Part shown: positions 1 to 10,566 of the stretch, piece by piece
How positions within the stretch are numbered: position 1 is the first letter of the stretch
How the letters are laid out: the number at the start of each line of letters is the position of its first letter
From: Cyathus striatus
Lineage: Eukaryota; Basidiomycota; Agaricomycetes; Agaricales; Nidulariaceae
DNA: 64,000 nt
Direction: 5' to 3'
Assembly: GCA_025738555.1 (NCBI GenBank)
Contig: JAOVFP010000002.1
Location: 1,116,001 to 1,180,000, forward strand
Made by a program: the position numbers and the translations under genes
The notes under the pieces: model-generated
The model's database searches: none
Seen by the model: only the letters and a program-made list of their open reading frames with translations
Told to the model about the DNA's origin: nothing

Positions 1-600
1 AATTTTTTTTAACATACTGGACCCAGAGATATATAACATGAATATGATAATAGTAAAAGAAGACTGCGATCCGAAGCAACGAAACAAAAGACCAAGATCA
101 AGTGCTCAGCACGGACTCAAGTTGAATGCTAGGCCAGAGTAATATAAGTTGGGTGAACACTGTGGAGCATTATAAGCCAGCTAGATAGAGCTGGATGTTC
201 ACTTGCAGCAGCTGAGCGTAGAGCGATCCGATGTTTCGGATATGCAATGAATGGAGACAGACCGAGCTTGCGCATACTTTCGAATACTCGGGAAACGTTG
301 AATTCCCGGAAATTCACCAGCAAGAATAGATTATGCATATAGACTTGCATACGAAGCTGAGATGTATATTCGCCAGTGAGGGGTAGCAAGACGGGAGTAC
401 AGAGGCTGTTGGAGACAGGAGTCTCTGTACTGCGAGCAAGACAAACATGACGCTGGAGGGTTTATGGACTTGTAGCAGGAATAGCTAACTAAAGTACATC
501 CACCGCGATGTCGTTCGACCGCAAGAGCTCGGATGCCACAGTACCTAGTTAATCAACTCTATAGACTAGATAGTAAAAGTGTTAGTTTCGAATGTTATAC
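1..600 (-). repeat. Dispersed repeat R1, copy 1 (inverted, cut by the window edge)
   Basis: The reverse complement of this stretch matches 36,905-37,440 and 61,240-61,800 along its length, for example the block around the word GGCCTAGCGTTCAAC and the block around TCTAGTCTCTAGG. It lies in the opposite orientation to those two copies and runs off the left edge. No convincing reading frame covers this part. It is CpG-rich, unlike the transposon interiors further right. R1 is my own label; I do not recognise the family. Confidence 0.8.
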
Positions 601-1860
601 AGGAACAATAACCCACATATATACTTCCGACACAAATACACCTAATGGTGTCTAACAAGCACATCCATTCCCCTCCTCATCGCCACCCACACCGTCCTCA
701 CATATCCGTCCCGCCCCCAGCAGAAAGTAGGGAGCTGCATCTGAGGAACTAGCCGACACTAACATGCTCAGAAAGGTCGTTCTGAGAACGATCAACTAGA
801 GCTTTATACGGCATACCCCTCCCCTCGCCCGTTTATCCACTCGAATGCTCATCTACACCACCTCATCTCACGTGTACAAACTCCGATAGTAAGCATTGTC
901 GACTGGGTATGCAGGCGTACGGTCGGCACTATCTAACTCCACTAAACCACATGTAGAAACTAACGAACAACCATGTCAGCGCATTCGACACAACGAAATC
1001 AACAACAAGAATGTACCATCTTCCGCTGCCATGAACACAACGTACTAGGCAAACTGGGTTGTCCCACAAACGTATCCAGCCCCTCCCTCCTCGTCCCCAT
1101 CCAAATATCCCAAGTTTGATTCTCTCCCCTATATCTTCCCCCGAACACCCACAGCTACACCACAAGTACCAGATTGAATACCAGCGCCAATTCGAAAGCT
1201 GCCCTGCTGCCGGGTGGGAGGTCTTTTAGTTCCGCCAAACGCGTTATGCATCCCAAGTACTAAGCTTGAACCACAGAGGCTGAATGTCGCTCCGCGGATA
1301 GGGACCATCGATTCGAGTGATCTAGGGCGTTTTTGACGTGATCGCCAGGGGGAGAGTAAGAGCTTGAAGTATTGTAAGCAGCGCAGGTGGGTACTGGGCG
1401 AGCGAAAGCTGTCCCAATTGGATTGATACGCGGAATAGATCCAGGTTACACCCAGCTGGCGGTTTGTGGTGTGGGTAAAGATGGACATGTGGAGGACAAT
1501 AAGGTGGGTGATGAGTATGCCTTGGATGGATAGGAAGGCATATCTGTTGTACGAGGAAAGGGGCATGATGTCCGGCGGTTTATACAGGTATGAATATCAA
1601 GTGGGTGTATGGGCATTGGATTGAGACGGCAAGAGTGAGAGGACGTGTAAGTGGGACGGTCTATGTGAGCAGTTAGTAGGAGAAAGGATAGAAATGGAGG
1701 TGCTAAAGGACATACTCGTGGCGATCTGTGGACTTCTACTGCATCCACTACACCTATACGCAGAACCATCCCTATGACCATCCTTGACTCCATCATAAAA
1801 AGGCTTCGGATGAGGGTAGCGTAGTACACACATCTAAGGCACAGAGTAAACAACGGTGGT
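601..1860 (-). repeat. R1-associated repeat DNA with decayed minus-strand ORFs
   Basis: No intact gene is visible. On the minus strand 700-790 resembles 34,570-34,640 (and more weakly 62,770-62,820), and 1,680-1,830 resembles 10,370-10,530. The longest frame here, 145 codons at 1,129-1,566 on the minus strand, starts with a hydrophobic stretch but matches no domain I know. The copies share scattered coding-like words, so this may be a decayed membrane-protein gene. That is inference only. Confidence 0.4.
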
Positions 1861-2125
1861 CAATAGAATGTTCACTAGAAGGTCGCCTATCACTGGTATA
1901 GGACATGGTTAGGTGTCTCGGCACGTGCTTGACGAGGAGTTTGAACACAGTATATCAGAAGATAGCGCATGACTGGGGAAAAGTGAAAGAGCTGGTTGGA
2001 CGTTTGACGACAAGTTGACACTGAATCAGTTTGAAGTTGCCAGCACTGGACCCCAATGGCTCGTGGGCAAGGAGAGTCGGGCCGTAACAATATTTGCCAA
2101 CAGCCTACGTTGTAAACAACGTAAC
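1850..2125 (-). repeat. Dispersed repeat R2, copy 1
   Basis: The reverse complement of this interval matches 31,030-31,310. Both contain a stretch reading approximately CTATCTTCTGATATACTG and both carry the word TTTGCCAACAGCC. The word also occurs in diverged form at 13,560-13,573, where the repeat is split by a MITE. The copy at 31 kb has lost most CpG sites that this copy keeps. Confidence 0.6.
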
Positions 2126-3299
2126 GCGCCGCGAGTCGGAACTGATTTGGATCGTGTCTCAAACATACTACGCCAGACTACTACTCTTTTTCAATGATAT
2201 ACTTCCCAAATCCCTCTTAAACACATCGCAAAACCCGCTTCTTTCAGGACTCTCCCCTCAAGGCCTCAAACTAAAGCCAGAATGACGACGATAACGTGAC
2301 TTAGTACTAGTATGTGAGTAACATCCATCTCTGAATCGTCTGATTGGTGTTGGAGAACGTTCTAATGAATACTTTGCTTAGGTATGCTACATTGTGACTC
2401 TCATTGAAACCTTCAGATCACGAAAAGTACCCACCTGAAATACTCCAGAGTGTTCTTGTTCAAAGGTCTTGGAGTAGCGCCGGTTCTTGTAGGATGGATA
2501 TCAACGTACATCAAAATATAGCACGTTTTTGAACCATCCTTTGGCTTTCAACGAACTAACTATCCACTTAACCCAGTCATCCGTGCTTCTTCCACCCGTG
2601 GCCTCTCCCTCCCAGTACCTATGGTGAAAATGCGTGCTCTCAATGTGATAGTCTCAACACCAAATAGCGCCGACAAGGTAACCTGGCTCTATTTGGCGTG
2701 TTGGTTTTGCTGGGACTGTGACTGTTGGACTGTCTATGCTCATTCATTGGCCCCTCAATGCTTTAGCTTTTCAATCTTCCTCCAGGGCTTACTTCGACAC
2801 GGTCCTTAATCGCCCCAAACCATTATCCATCAACAATAGATTTGCTCTGGGTTCTTAATTAAGTCCTTGGAGTTCAGCTGTGGATGCCCTGTGGGAGCGA
2901 AGGGGACGAAAAGTGAGAGGCGGACACGAATACGTTTGTAGTGAAGTGGAATGTGCACAGTGCGCTTGTTACATGGCAGAATGGGAAGATGGAAGCGGAG
3001 GGAGATAAGGGATAATCGGTGTCTGAGGACTCCCAGCGTCATCCGGCTCTTGTGGCGCGGATTTAGACATTTGGAAGCAGAATAAGGCGAGGGATGGTGG
3101 AGATGAGGAAGTACGCAAGTGATGTAGGGTGTCAATCTGGCAGGAAAAGGTATGTGGAATGTGGTTAATTAGTGGCAGCTTAAGCTGACGGCGGCTATGC
3201 GTAAGTGCACTTTCGTATATTTACTAGATGTTATTATCTATATGCTCTAGTTCTTGAACTCGCATAACATTGCGGAGGGTAAAATTCATTGACCAAAGC
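2126..3299. other. No gene seen
   Basis: Six-frame reading shows only short frames without recognisable motifs. The 101-codon minus-strand frame at 2,830-3,135 is basic and low in complexity and I do not support it as a gene. Confidence 0.5.
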
Positions 3300-3610
3300 G
3301 CCCTACAAGCATCACCCACTGTCAATTTAACACGGAGGCTCCGATAGCCTCGACAGGGTCGCTGTCGGACGGAGCGTCGCCCGTTATGTATCTCTCTCCC
3401 TCATGCATACTGGCTCCGGCAGCCTTGCTACTCCCTGTCCTTGCACTCGCACGCCCTACTAGCATCACCCACCTTGCGTTTAGCATGGAGGTTCCGATAG
3501 CCTCAACACGGTCACTGTCGGATGGAGCGTCGCCCGTTATGTTTCTCCCTCACGCGTACTGGTTCTTTGCCTTGCTACGCTCTCTCGCGCCGTTACTACT
3601 TGGTCAATGA
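3300..3610 (+). repeat. Two-unit tandem duplication, period about 153 bp
   Basis: The word AGCATCACCCAC begins at 3,308 and again at 3,461. Both units continue with closely similar sequence (gaggctccgatagcctc-like, then tcgctgtcggacgg-like, then cgtcgcccgttatgt). A third, more diverged copy lies at 8,280-8,410. The units are not obviously coding. Confidence 0.75.
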
Positions 3611-4494
3611 CCTCGCTGCTATGCGATGCGACGAATTAGCTTCGTGTCCTACCACTATTTGCATGTACAACATACATGTCATTGCAGAAAACGAAATGCG
3701 GGGGAATTCTTAGCAACTCAGATAGCCAACGATTAGTTGTGTCACTGGATCTAGGCAGCGTCACTAGTGCTATAACACTCGTTACATTATGCTATGCCAT
3801 CTTTCATTTTTATCCAAGTTACCTTGTCGTATTCAACTTCAATACACCAATACACTTGTGGCTTCCTTTTCTGTCCCCATCTGCACTGCAATGTTCAGCT
3901 TTCTGAGGCAAAAGAGGAATGAAAGAGGGTGGGGATTGCGTACGACGGCCATCCTAGGGCAGATGGAGATTATTCTGCGGCGTTGGCGAAGCCAGGGTGG
4001 AAAAAGGTATGCTGGGCCTTGGCTGTCATTCTCTATGTGGTGAAGGCTGGCGTGTTCTTTTGGTCGTTGCTTATCTAGGTGCTGCGGCCCTAGCCATAGT
4101 AGTTGATGCCATTGGGAAACATGATTTAAGACCTGCGAACACTGCTTAGTGTCACCTACCTTACGTCCTCATCGTATCTTGCTCTGATAGTTTCAACAAG
4201 CCATTTTTCCAGTTAATATTGACCAATATATAGTAAAAGGCGTGTTTCACCGGGAAGGCAGTAAGAACAGGCTATGCACCTATCAATCAGGATATTTATG
4301 AACACGATTTTGCTTATAATAGTCGGTGCTGTGAAACATATAGACCACAGAGTTTCATCAAGTACTGCATTCAACAGTACGAGCACCCACTTCCTTGCCC
4401 ACCTTCTTTCTTCCTTTCATCTTATCGGACCCTACTACTTTACATTTTACTCCGTGTTTCTCTACACCTGAACATTTGAAATTGAATTTCAGAG
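3611..4494. other. Upstream region of gene A; no separate gene seen
   Basis: Only short frames are present. The stretch just before gene A, 4,370-4,480, is pyrimidine-rich (runs of cttc/ttcc), common near fungal transcription starts. I cannot place a TATA box or start site. Confidence 0.4.
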
Positions 4495-7435
4495 ATGTTT
4501 GATAGAGCTAAAAGCTTCGTGATACAAAACAGTGCATTTGTTGATAATCTTTGTACGCTACCTTCTTCATGTATTTATATAGAAATATGATACTCACTAC
4601 ATTTATTCTAGATGTAAAAAAGGTGTACCGAAGGTCTGCGCATAGTACCTCGAACAACTTTCATCAGGGGGGCTCACAGCTTATGTTGAACCGTGACGTA
4701 AATGTTGTCCTACCTATTATATATTACCAACATGCTCATCTCCCACAAAAGTATCAACAAATTCGGAAGGGAGATATTAACATTATTGAGTGCATAGATG
4801 GGCCTGTACTGGCGGGATGTGTCTATAAAGACTTTGTTGTTGAGGTTTCAGGGGAAAATAAAAGGAAAGTGGCACGAATCTATCATGGACGGCGCGGGCG
4901 TGCGGTGCGTTAATATAATACCTTTTAATTTCACGTTATGATACTTATATGATATCGAAGCAATTGAAGAAGGAATTAGGAGTCGTGGCTAACAATGTGA
5001 TTGATCACTGTCGGTAAGCAGCGGGAGTGCGCAATGTTTCACCACCGGGGGGTTGATTGATTGCAAAGTCCTTCTTTGATTTCGCACTTTTCAGCATTGA
5101 TTTCATTCCGGTTGTTCAATGATTTCTAACTAATTAATGGTAAGTATTGATTCCGCATTGACTAATTTTGCAATCAATCAACCCCCTGGTGGTGAAACAT
5201 TGCGCACTCTCGCTGCTTACTGACAGTGATCAATCACATTGTTAGCCACTGGTGGAATTAGAGATGTTATCCAAAATGTGGTGAGCAAATGTCAGTCAAG
5301 CTTCTCAAAACTCGATGATTGACATATAGCATGTGAGGCCACATCCCAGTATTCCACAAATATTTGGTATATATAAATCAAACGACACTGCTGGTCTGAT
5401 ATTTCATGATGATGGTATCAATATGACGGTGTTATATGCATGCCAAACCTCTAACTGTAATGTTCTAGGAACACGTCGAAGATGTTGGGAATATATGCAG
5501 ACTCTGAGACCCTTGCAGCGTGCTGCGTTCTTTATTAGATATGTGAGTGTGCATTTAAATGCTTAAAAAACCTCTAAGAAGGTTTACTCTGAATTAGCTC
5601 TCGGATTACATTGTAGGTTATGTTCTTCAATCAAGGAATTTGTTTCACACCATTTTAGAACACTTTGAAATATTGTGACCTGTTCATCAACTCAATCTCT
5701 GATTTTTATAAACCTGAAGCTCTTAAATCTGCAAGCTTATACGACCATCTAATTTATGGCTTCGAAGGAAATGCTGGTGCAATCGATTTCTACGTTGATC
5801 CGTCGGGTAGACTTAATGCTATATTATCAGTAAGTGGTTTTGGTGGATTATAACAGTATAATTTTCTTATTTCATTCCAGATATATACCCATGATTATCG
5901 CCAAGATGACTACAATCATTATCAAGAGATGAAATACAATGTGATGAATACTCAGAGACCTCTAGGAAATCTACCTAAAAGTGACTTCGAACTGATTCAC
6001 AAGATTCTTAGTTATGATGGTATCATCTCCAAACCACACGCTAGCATAGCACAACAGATATCCACATGTCATGGAGTATTCCTTTCAGTGATGAAGCGTC
6101 AGTGCGCTATAAGGACCAGCAAGAAAACAGAGTGTATTCTTGGGCGTCCTGTTATAGTTTGGTCTGGTTCATGGGAAAGTTCTACTCAAATATTATATAT
6201 ATCTGGCTATTTCGAGAGCATTCAACGAAATTTTGACAGCCACTCATGGTACTGTGACTCAGATTTATTTCACCAGGAGCCACTGCATGTAGGTCAATAT
6301 ACATAGTAAGGACACTATTAGTATGTTGATTCACATAATAACTGAATATCTTCTAGTTTCAAGTTAAAAACTGATGCCACAACCGCAGCAACCTTCAGAA
6401 ATAAAGATTACCGGAATTTATCATTATGGGCAAATTACCATATCTCCTATGAAACTTCTCAAAATTGGCTTTATCAAGCACCGCAAATACTTACAAGTTA
6501 TGCAATAATCCATGATAATCAAGCTATTAACTACTTGGGTATAGGTAATAAAATTTTCAAATATAACATTAATCACTGAACCTACAAGCTATTTTCATAG
6601 TATCTGGTGTTAGAATTCATATCGATATCCCCATATTTTTATCCAACGTCATCCACTATGTGGAAAGCAACAAGGACACAGAAATTTATTTGTTTATTTC
6701 TGACCCAGGAATTGACCCAGTGTGTGGAAGGGTTTTAGAACCACGTACTTTTTGGTCACTGGACAAGTCAAGAGCCAAGCCGCTTGCACAATTTTCTGCC
6801 GCTGTGAAAGGACTCTTTAGTCCAAATGTGACCACCATGTACCCAGTGATATACTACTGGAGCAAGTTTTACTATGAAGGTCTCTATGACCTTCACAAAA
6901 TGTGTGGGATAACGACATCTGATGTCTCACGATTCGTTGAACCTCGTACATTTAAACTTAATAAACAAGGTATTTAAGACAATTGTTTCTTCAGAATTAG
7001 ATTGAATTTTAATAATAATATATAGAGCAACAAAGCAAATCATCTTCATACATAGAGGATATAAGTATCAACTACTATAAAACACAGCATGAGCTTGCAA
7101 AACAAGGAGAAATGATACCTAGCCCTCATTGGGATAGACGAACGAGTTATGTTTCAGAAAGAATTTTAACATATATATGGGAGAAGGAAAGATATAATCC
7201 TTTGGTAATATCGCCAAACATTTCTCTTTTATCCTGGATTGGAATTACAACCCTAGAAGACTGTATCACATTGATGGGGACTGTATTCGAAACGATAGAT
7301 CTTCAAAACAAACGAGAAAAGCAGCATGCCAAACATCTTCAACCCCAACTTTCACATGGAGCCAATGAAGAAGACTGGGAGAATATTGCACATGTGGAAG
7401 TAGATAGTTATGACTCAGATATGGGAACTTTATAG
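4495..7435 (+). pseudogene. Gene A: agaricomycete-specific hypothetical protein, ten exons, interrupted by a MITE
   Basis: Function unknown. Proposed exons: 4495-4552, 4612-4697, 4752-4904, 4961-4979 joined to 5262-5280, 5338-5542, 5659-5829, 5881-6305, 6357-6544, 6601-6969, 7026-7435. With the MITE removed they join in frame into about 700 residues. All introns are GT-AG and most borders match gene B. The N-terminus (MFDRAKSFVIQNSAF) resembles the short segment at the start of many agaric hypothetical and NACHT-type proteins. Further family hallmarks are a KGDI block, HPSIPQIFGIYKS followed by LIFHDDG, the block YVESNKDTEIYLFISDPGID and the block YDLHKMCGITTSDVSR. No catalytic motif is visible. 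Exon 4 is split by a 274-bp insertion with an in-frame TAA, so the protein is probably not made unless the insert is spliced out. The start at 4,495 aligns with Met11 of gene B. Exon calls rest on paralogue comparison, not transcripts. Confidence 0.75.
4980..5253. mobile_element. hAT-type MITE in exon 4 of gene A
   Basis: This is a 274-bp element with inverted ends of about 85 bp. The left end reads GTGGCTAACAATGTGATTGA and the right end is its near reverse complement (TCAATCACATTGTTAGCCAC). It is flanked by the 8-bp direct repeat GGAATTAG at 4,972-4,979 and 5,254-5,261. Gene B has one copy of the corresponding sequence (GGAATTGG at 20,041), which serves as the empty site. The 8-bp duplication and short AT-rich core suggest mobilisation by a hAT transposase. 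Insert plus duplication is 282 bp, a multiple of three, but a TAA follows within about 13 codons. Confidence 0.9.
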
Positions 7436-8279
7436 GAGGTGTAGGAGTGGTCTGCTGTACCATTGGCCTGGGAGTAGTACTGTCACTCCAGGTCTTCCGT
7501 TGAAAATTCACAAGCACATTATATCTATTATACAAACAATCCCAGTAACAGAATGTGCCGAATATCAACAGAAAGTATGTGATGATCAGTCGAAATTCAA
7601 TATTGAACACACTTGAAGCATACAGCACTAGTAGCACATCACCTTGCTACAGTGTACACGTCACAAGTTCCTATGCAAAAAGATTCGTTGATAAATATTA
7701 AGGAGTATACATAGAAGTTTACAATAGAGATGTGTTCGAAATATAGTAAATGTTACAGTAAGAGAAAGATGACCTACTCCTTGGCTTGCGCGATGCACAG
7801 TGCATTGTGGATGACTGACTTGACCTTGCCGCCCCGGCCCTCTTAACGTCGATACCACCGAGATCAGTGACCCGGTCTTCAAACTGTGGTCCAGGTAAAT
7901 GCTGATCCCTGGTTCTTGTTGGTTTATGCACCTCATAGCGTCGTGCTACGCTTCGCTAGAGTATCCACCTACCTGTATGGATGTCGATGTACTACCAATG
8001 TGGTATATTTCTATGTGCGGAATCCTTCGGCCTAGGCTCTATTGACAAGGATAGTTGTTCGCATCACTCCAGTGACTCACTCACACTGTACGCCTCCTAT
8101 AAACCGTTAAGATCTAATCCTTTGGGTACAGTAGGAGCTGATAAATGCGGCGGACTTGTATAAGTAGTTCGATAAGGTTAACACAGTAGTATGTACTGAA
8201 ACAATTCCTCGGATCGTAAGGTTGAAGAGCAACACTCTACAAAACACACGAAGTGCTCTTAACAACGCTGAGTGACTGT
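7436..8279. other. No gene seen
   Basis: This is the downstream flank of gene A. Short minus-strand frames at 7,266-7,637 and 7,661-7,936 are shadows or chance frames. The left part is AT-rich and the right part, from about 7,800, becomes CpG-rich repeat-like DNA. Confidence 0.4.
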
Positions 8280-8410
8280 AACCTCATGTATTAGAGGCTC
8301 CGACAGCATTATGTGGTCTCTGCCAGACGCAGTGTCGCCCACTACATATCCCCCTCACGCATGTCGGCTCTAATAACCTTGCGACGCTCTCGCATAACTC
8401 TTTGGTCACC
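8280..8410 (+). repeat. Diverged copy of the 3.3-3.6 kb tandem unit
   Basis: It shares gaggctccgacag, a cagtgtcgcccactacat-like block and a ccctcacgcatgtcggctc-like block with the units at 3,300-3,610, in the same order. Confidence 0.65.
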
Positions 8411-8949
8411 ACCTGTCGATCTCATAGTGTCATACTTCCACCCTTGCACTCCCCCAACACCAGCGGCCGCATTCTGTCACCTGGGTATCAGTGCCGTCCA
8501 CAGCCTGAGCAACAACATAGCGAAAAACTCCCCAGACAAACTGACCCACCCCCCTCTCCCATGCCAGGCATTTACTCGGTACCTCCCTTCGCACATGAGG
8601 GAATGGGTGGAGCGTGAAAGGAACGTACCCGCTCTGTGCACCGATTTCACCGATTTTCCACTTCTTCGGCAAGTTCTTGGAGATAGAAGGAGGGGTGCAA
8701 ACGCCAGTTGAATAAGGCTGGGAGCGTAGATCTGAAACATTGCTATGCTTTGGAGAAGGAGAATAGGTGGACTAGGATGCTTCTCCAGCTGCTGGCAGAG
8801 GACGAGGAAGGGGCGAAGAGAATATGTGGGACTCCATGGGAGCGATCGAGGATGTCCCGGTAAGTTTCGTCGATTATCAACGGGAGATTGTGGGACTGGG
8901 CGAGGGAGTGGAAGTATGTGAGGAGGATGGGTGAATATATCTTTCCTGT
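8411..8949. other. No gene seen
   Basis: Overlapping frames occur on both strands at 8,313-8,740, but none has a recognisable domain. The overlap on both strands is what CpG-rich, stop-poor DNA gives by chance. Confidence 0.35.
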
Positions 8950-9369
8950 CTAATAAAGGACGTTAGAAGTGGGGAGAGAAGTGGGGAGAGGAACATACAG
9001 GGTAGTGTAGGGCGTAACAAGCACGGCGGTGCATGTCGTGGCGCGATTAGCTCCTTGCATTTCCAGACCGATGGGAAAAATCAATCTACTTAGTTGGAGA
9101 GTGGGGACCGGAGCAGGTGTTATTCCAAGGATATTTGACGTCATACATGGATGGCATACGAACACATCTCTCGGGAGAATGAGGCAGCTTACTAATGGTT
9201 GAAGTACTTGCAACATTATCAGTACAACGCACATACTTGAAAGCAAGAAACGAAATACCAAGGTACTGCACATAACATATGACATAAAAGCAAGGTTACA
9301 CTCCACCGTGAGTGCAACATCGCCCGCAACCATACCTACCCCTCGTCCGTACCTCCTATACACACCCAT
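8950..9369 (-). CDS. Possible membrane-protein fragment, R1-associated
   Basis: An open frame of 139 codons on the minus strand. Residues about 25-65 are strongly hydrophobic (CNLAFMSYVMCSTLVFRFLL, then VLIMLQVLQPLVSCLIL), enough for one or two membrane segments. The DNA at 9,010-9,080 reappears in diverged form at 13,385-13,450, so the segment belongs to a dispersed family. I do not recognise the protein. It may be a decayed exon group, as no start or splice context is convincing. Confidence 0.3.
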   Translation of the reverse strand: MGVYRRYGRGVGMVAGDVALTVECNLAFMSYVMCSTLVFRFLLSSMCVVLIMLQVLQPLVSCLILPRDVFVCHPCMTSNILGITPAPVPTLQLSRLIFPIGLEMQGANRATTCTAVLVTPYTTLYVPLPTSLPTSNVLY

Positions 9370-10558
9370 AAATGTTCATCTCCTTCACCAACGCAGCGCG
9401 AAGTGAAGGCTCCCCATCCAACCTTACGTATCTGAAACTTTGAGGAGACGAAACGGCTTTCCCCAAGGTAGGTTGAACTGAGGTAAGAATAGGAACTAGG
9501 GACACCTTGCGACTTAAGACATGTTTAGCAGTGCTCTGGTGGGTGTGTGCGACTAGGCTGTTGCCCATCGGTAAGCTGTTGGTACGATGACATAAAATAA
9601 GTTCAATGCTTAGTGTTAGATGGCGATGGTAGACTTACAGAGATGTAATTGTGGATATGTTGTTAGAAGAGCGGTAGGCTACTTGTTTGACTGGGGTGTT
9701 TAGAATCAGATTACGCATGTTGACCTTACATATGAAGCTAAGATATATCATTCACCAGGGAGGGTACCACGACACTATGTACCATGAGAGGTACGTAGTC
9801 ACAAAGTGGCAAGAAAGAGGGCGTATAGAGGAAGTCGAAGTCTCTGTGTTGCAAGCATGACATGAACTCGGCGATAGATGGTGTATGCTTGTAGTAGGAA
9901 TAGTCAACTAAGTACATCCACTATAATGTCGTTCAACCGCACATAATGTGCACTCTAAACACAATACTATGTAGCAAGTTAAGAGCAAAAGCTGTCCGTC
10001 GTGCAGAGTCCTTGGTTCTGAACGATATGGTGTTGCTTCAAGGAGAGTGACAAAGGATCGTTTGAGCGTCTATGAGCCACCAGATGAGTGCAGTGTGGCC
10101 AATACGCCAACTAGTACAAGGCTGTGTTGTTGGTGCTGCCTTCCAGTATGCAAGAAGAGTGCGGTGCCGAGGATGATTAATGAGGAGATGATGAAGATGG
10201 TTTGAATGGGTGAAACCGTGAATGTGTTTTCGTCGTACGAGAAAAGGGGAACGTGGTATTGGGCAGTGCAGGGGGGTGTTTAGAGCAAGGGAGTGGCGGG
10301 ATGAATAGGATGCGAGCTTAGGATGCAGGGAGGACTGGCAATTTGAGCGGTTATTAGAAGAAAGGATATATATGACAGGGCTGGAGGACGTACTCGAGGC
10401 GATCTGAGGACTTCAACCACCCTTCTACCTAGAACCATCTACATCCGTAGTCCTTTGGAGATTGTTTGAAACATGCAACGTCCGCGGCTCCGTCATAAGA
10501 AGACTCAAGACGAGGGTAGTATGTAGATCTGGTGTATATGATCATTACAGTGACCACT
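9370..10558 (-). repeat. Decayed R1-type repeat DNA
   Basis: 9,725-9,960 matches the inside of R1 in inverted orientation (compare 340-540, including the gtacatccac.ataatgtcgttc-like block). 10,370-10,540 resembles 1,680-1,830. No intact frame of note. The sequence is cut at its right end by the hAT element, whose duplication CCTGTTGG starts at 10,559. Confidence 0.55.
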
Positions 10559-10566
10559 CCTGTTGG

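Noticed and set aside
1129..1566. 145-codon minus-strand frame as an intact gene
   Set aside because: It lies in R1-associated repeat DNA, has no domain, and overlapping frames exist; described only as decayed repeat DNA.
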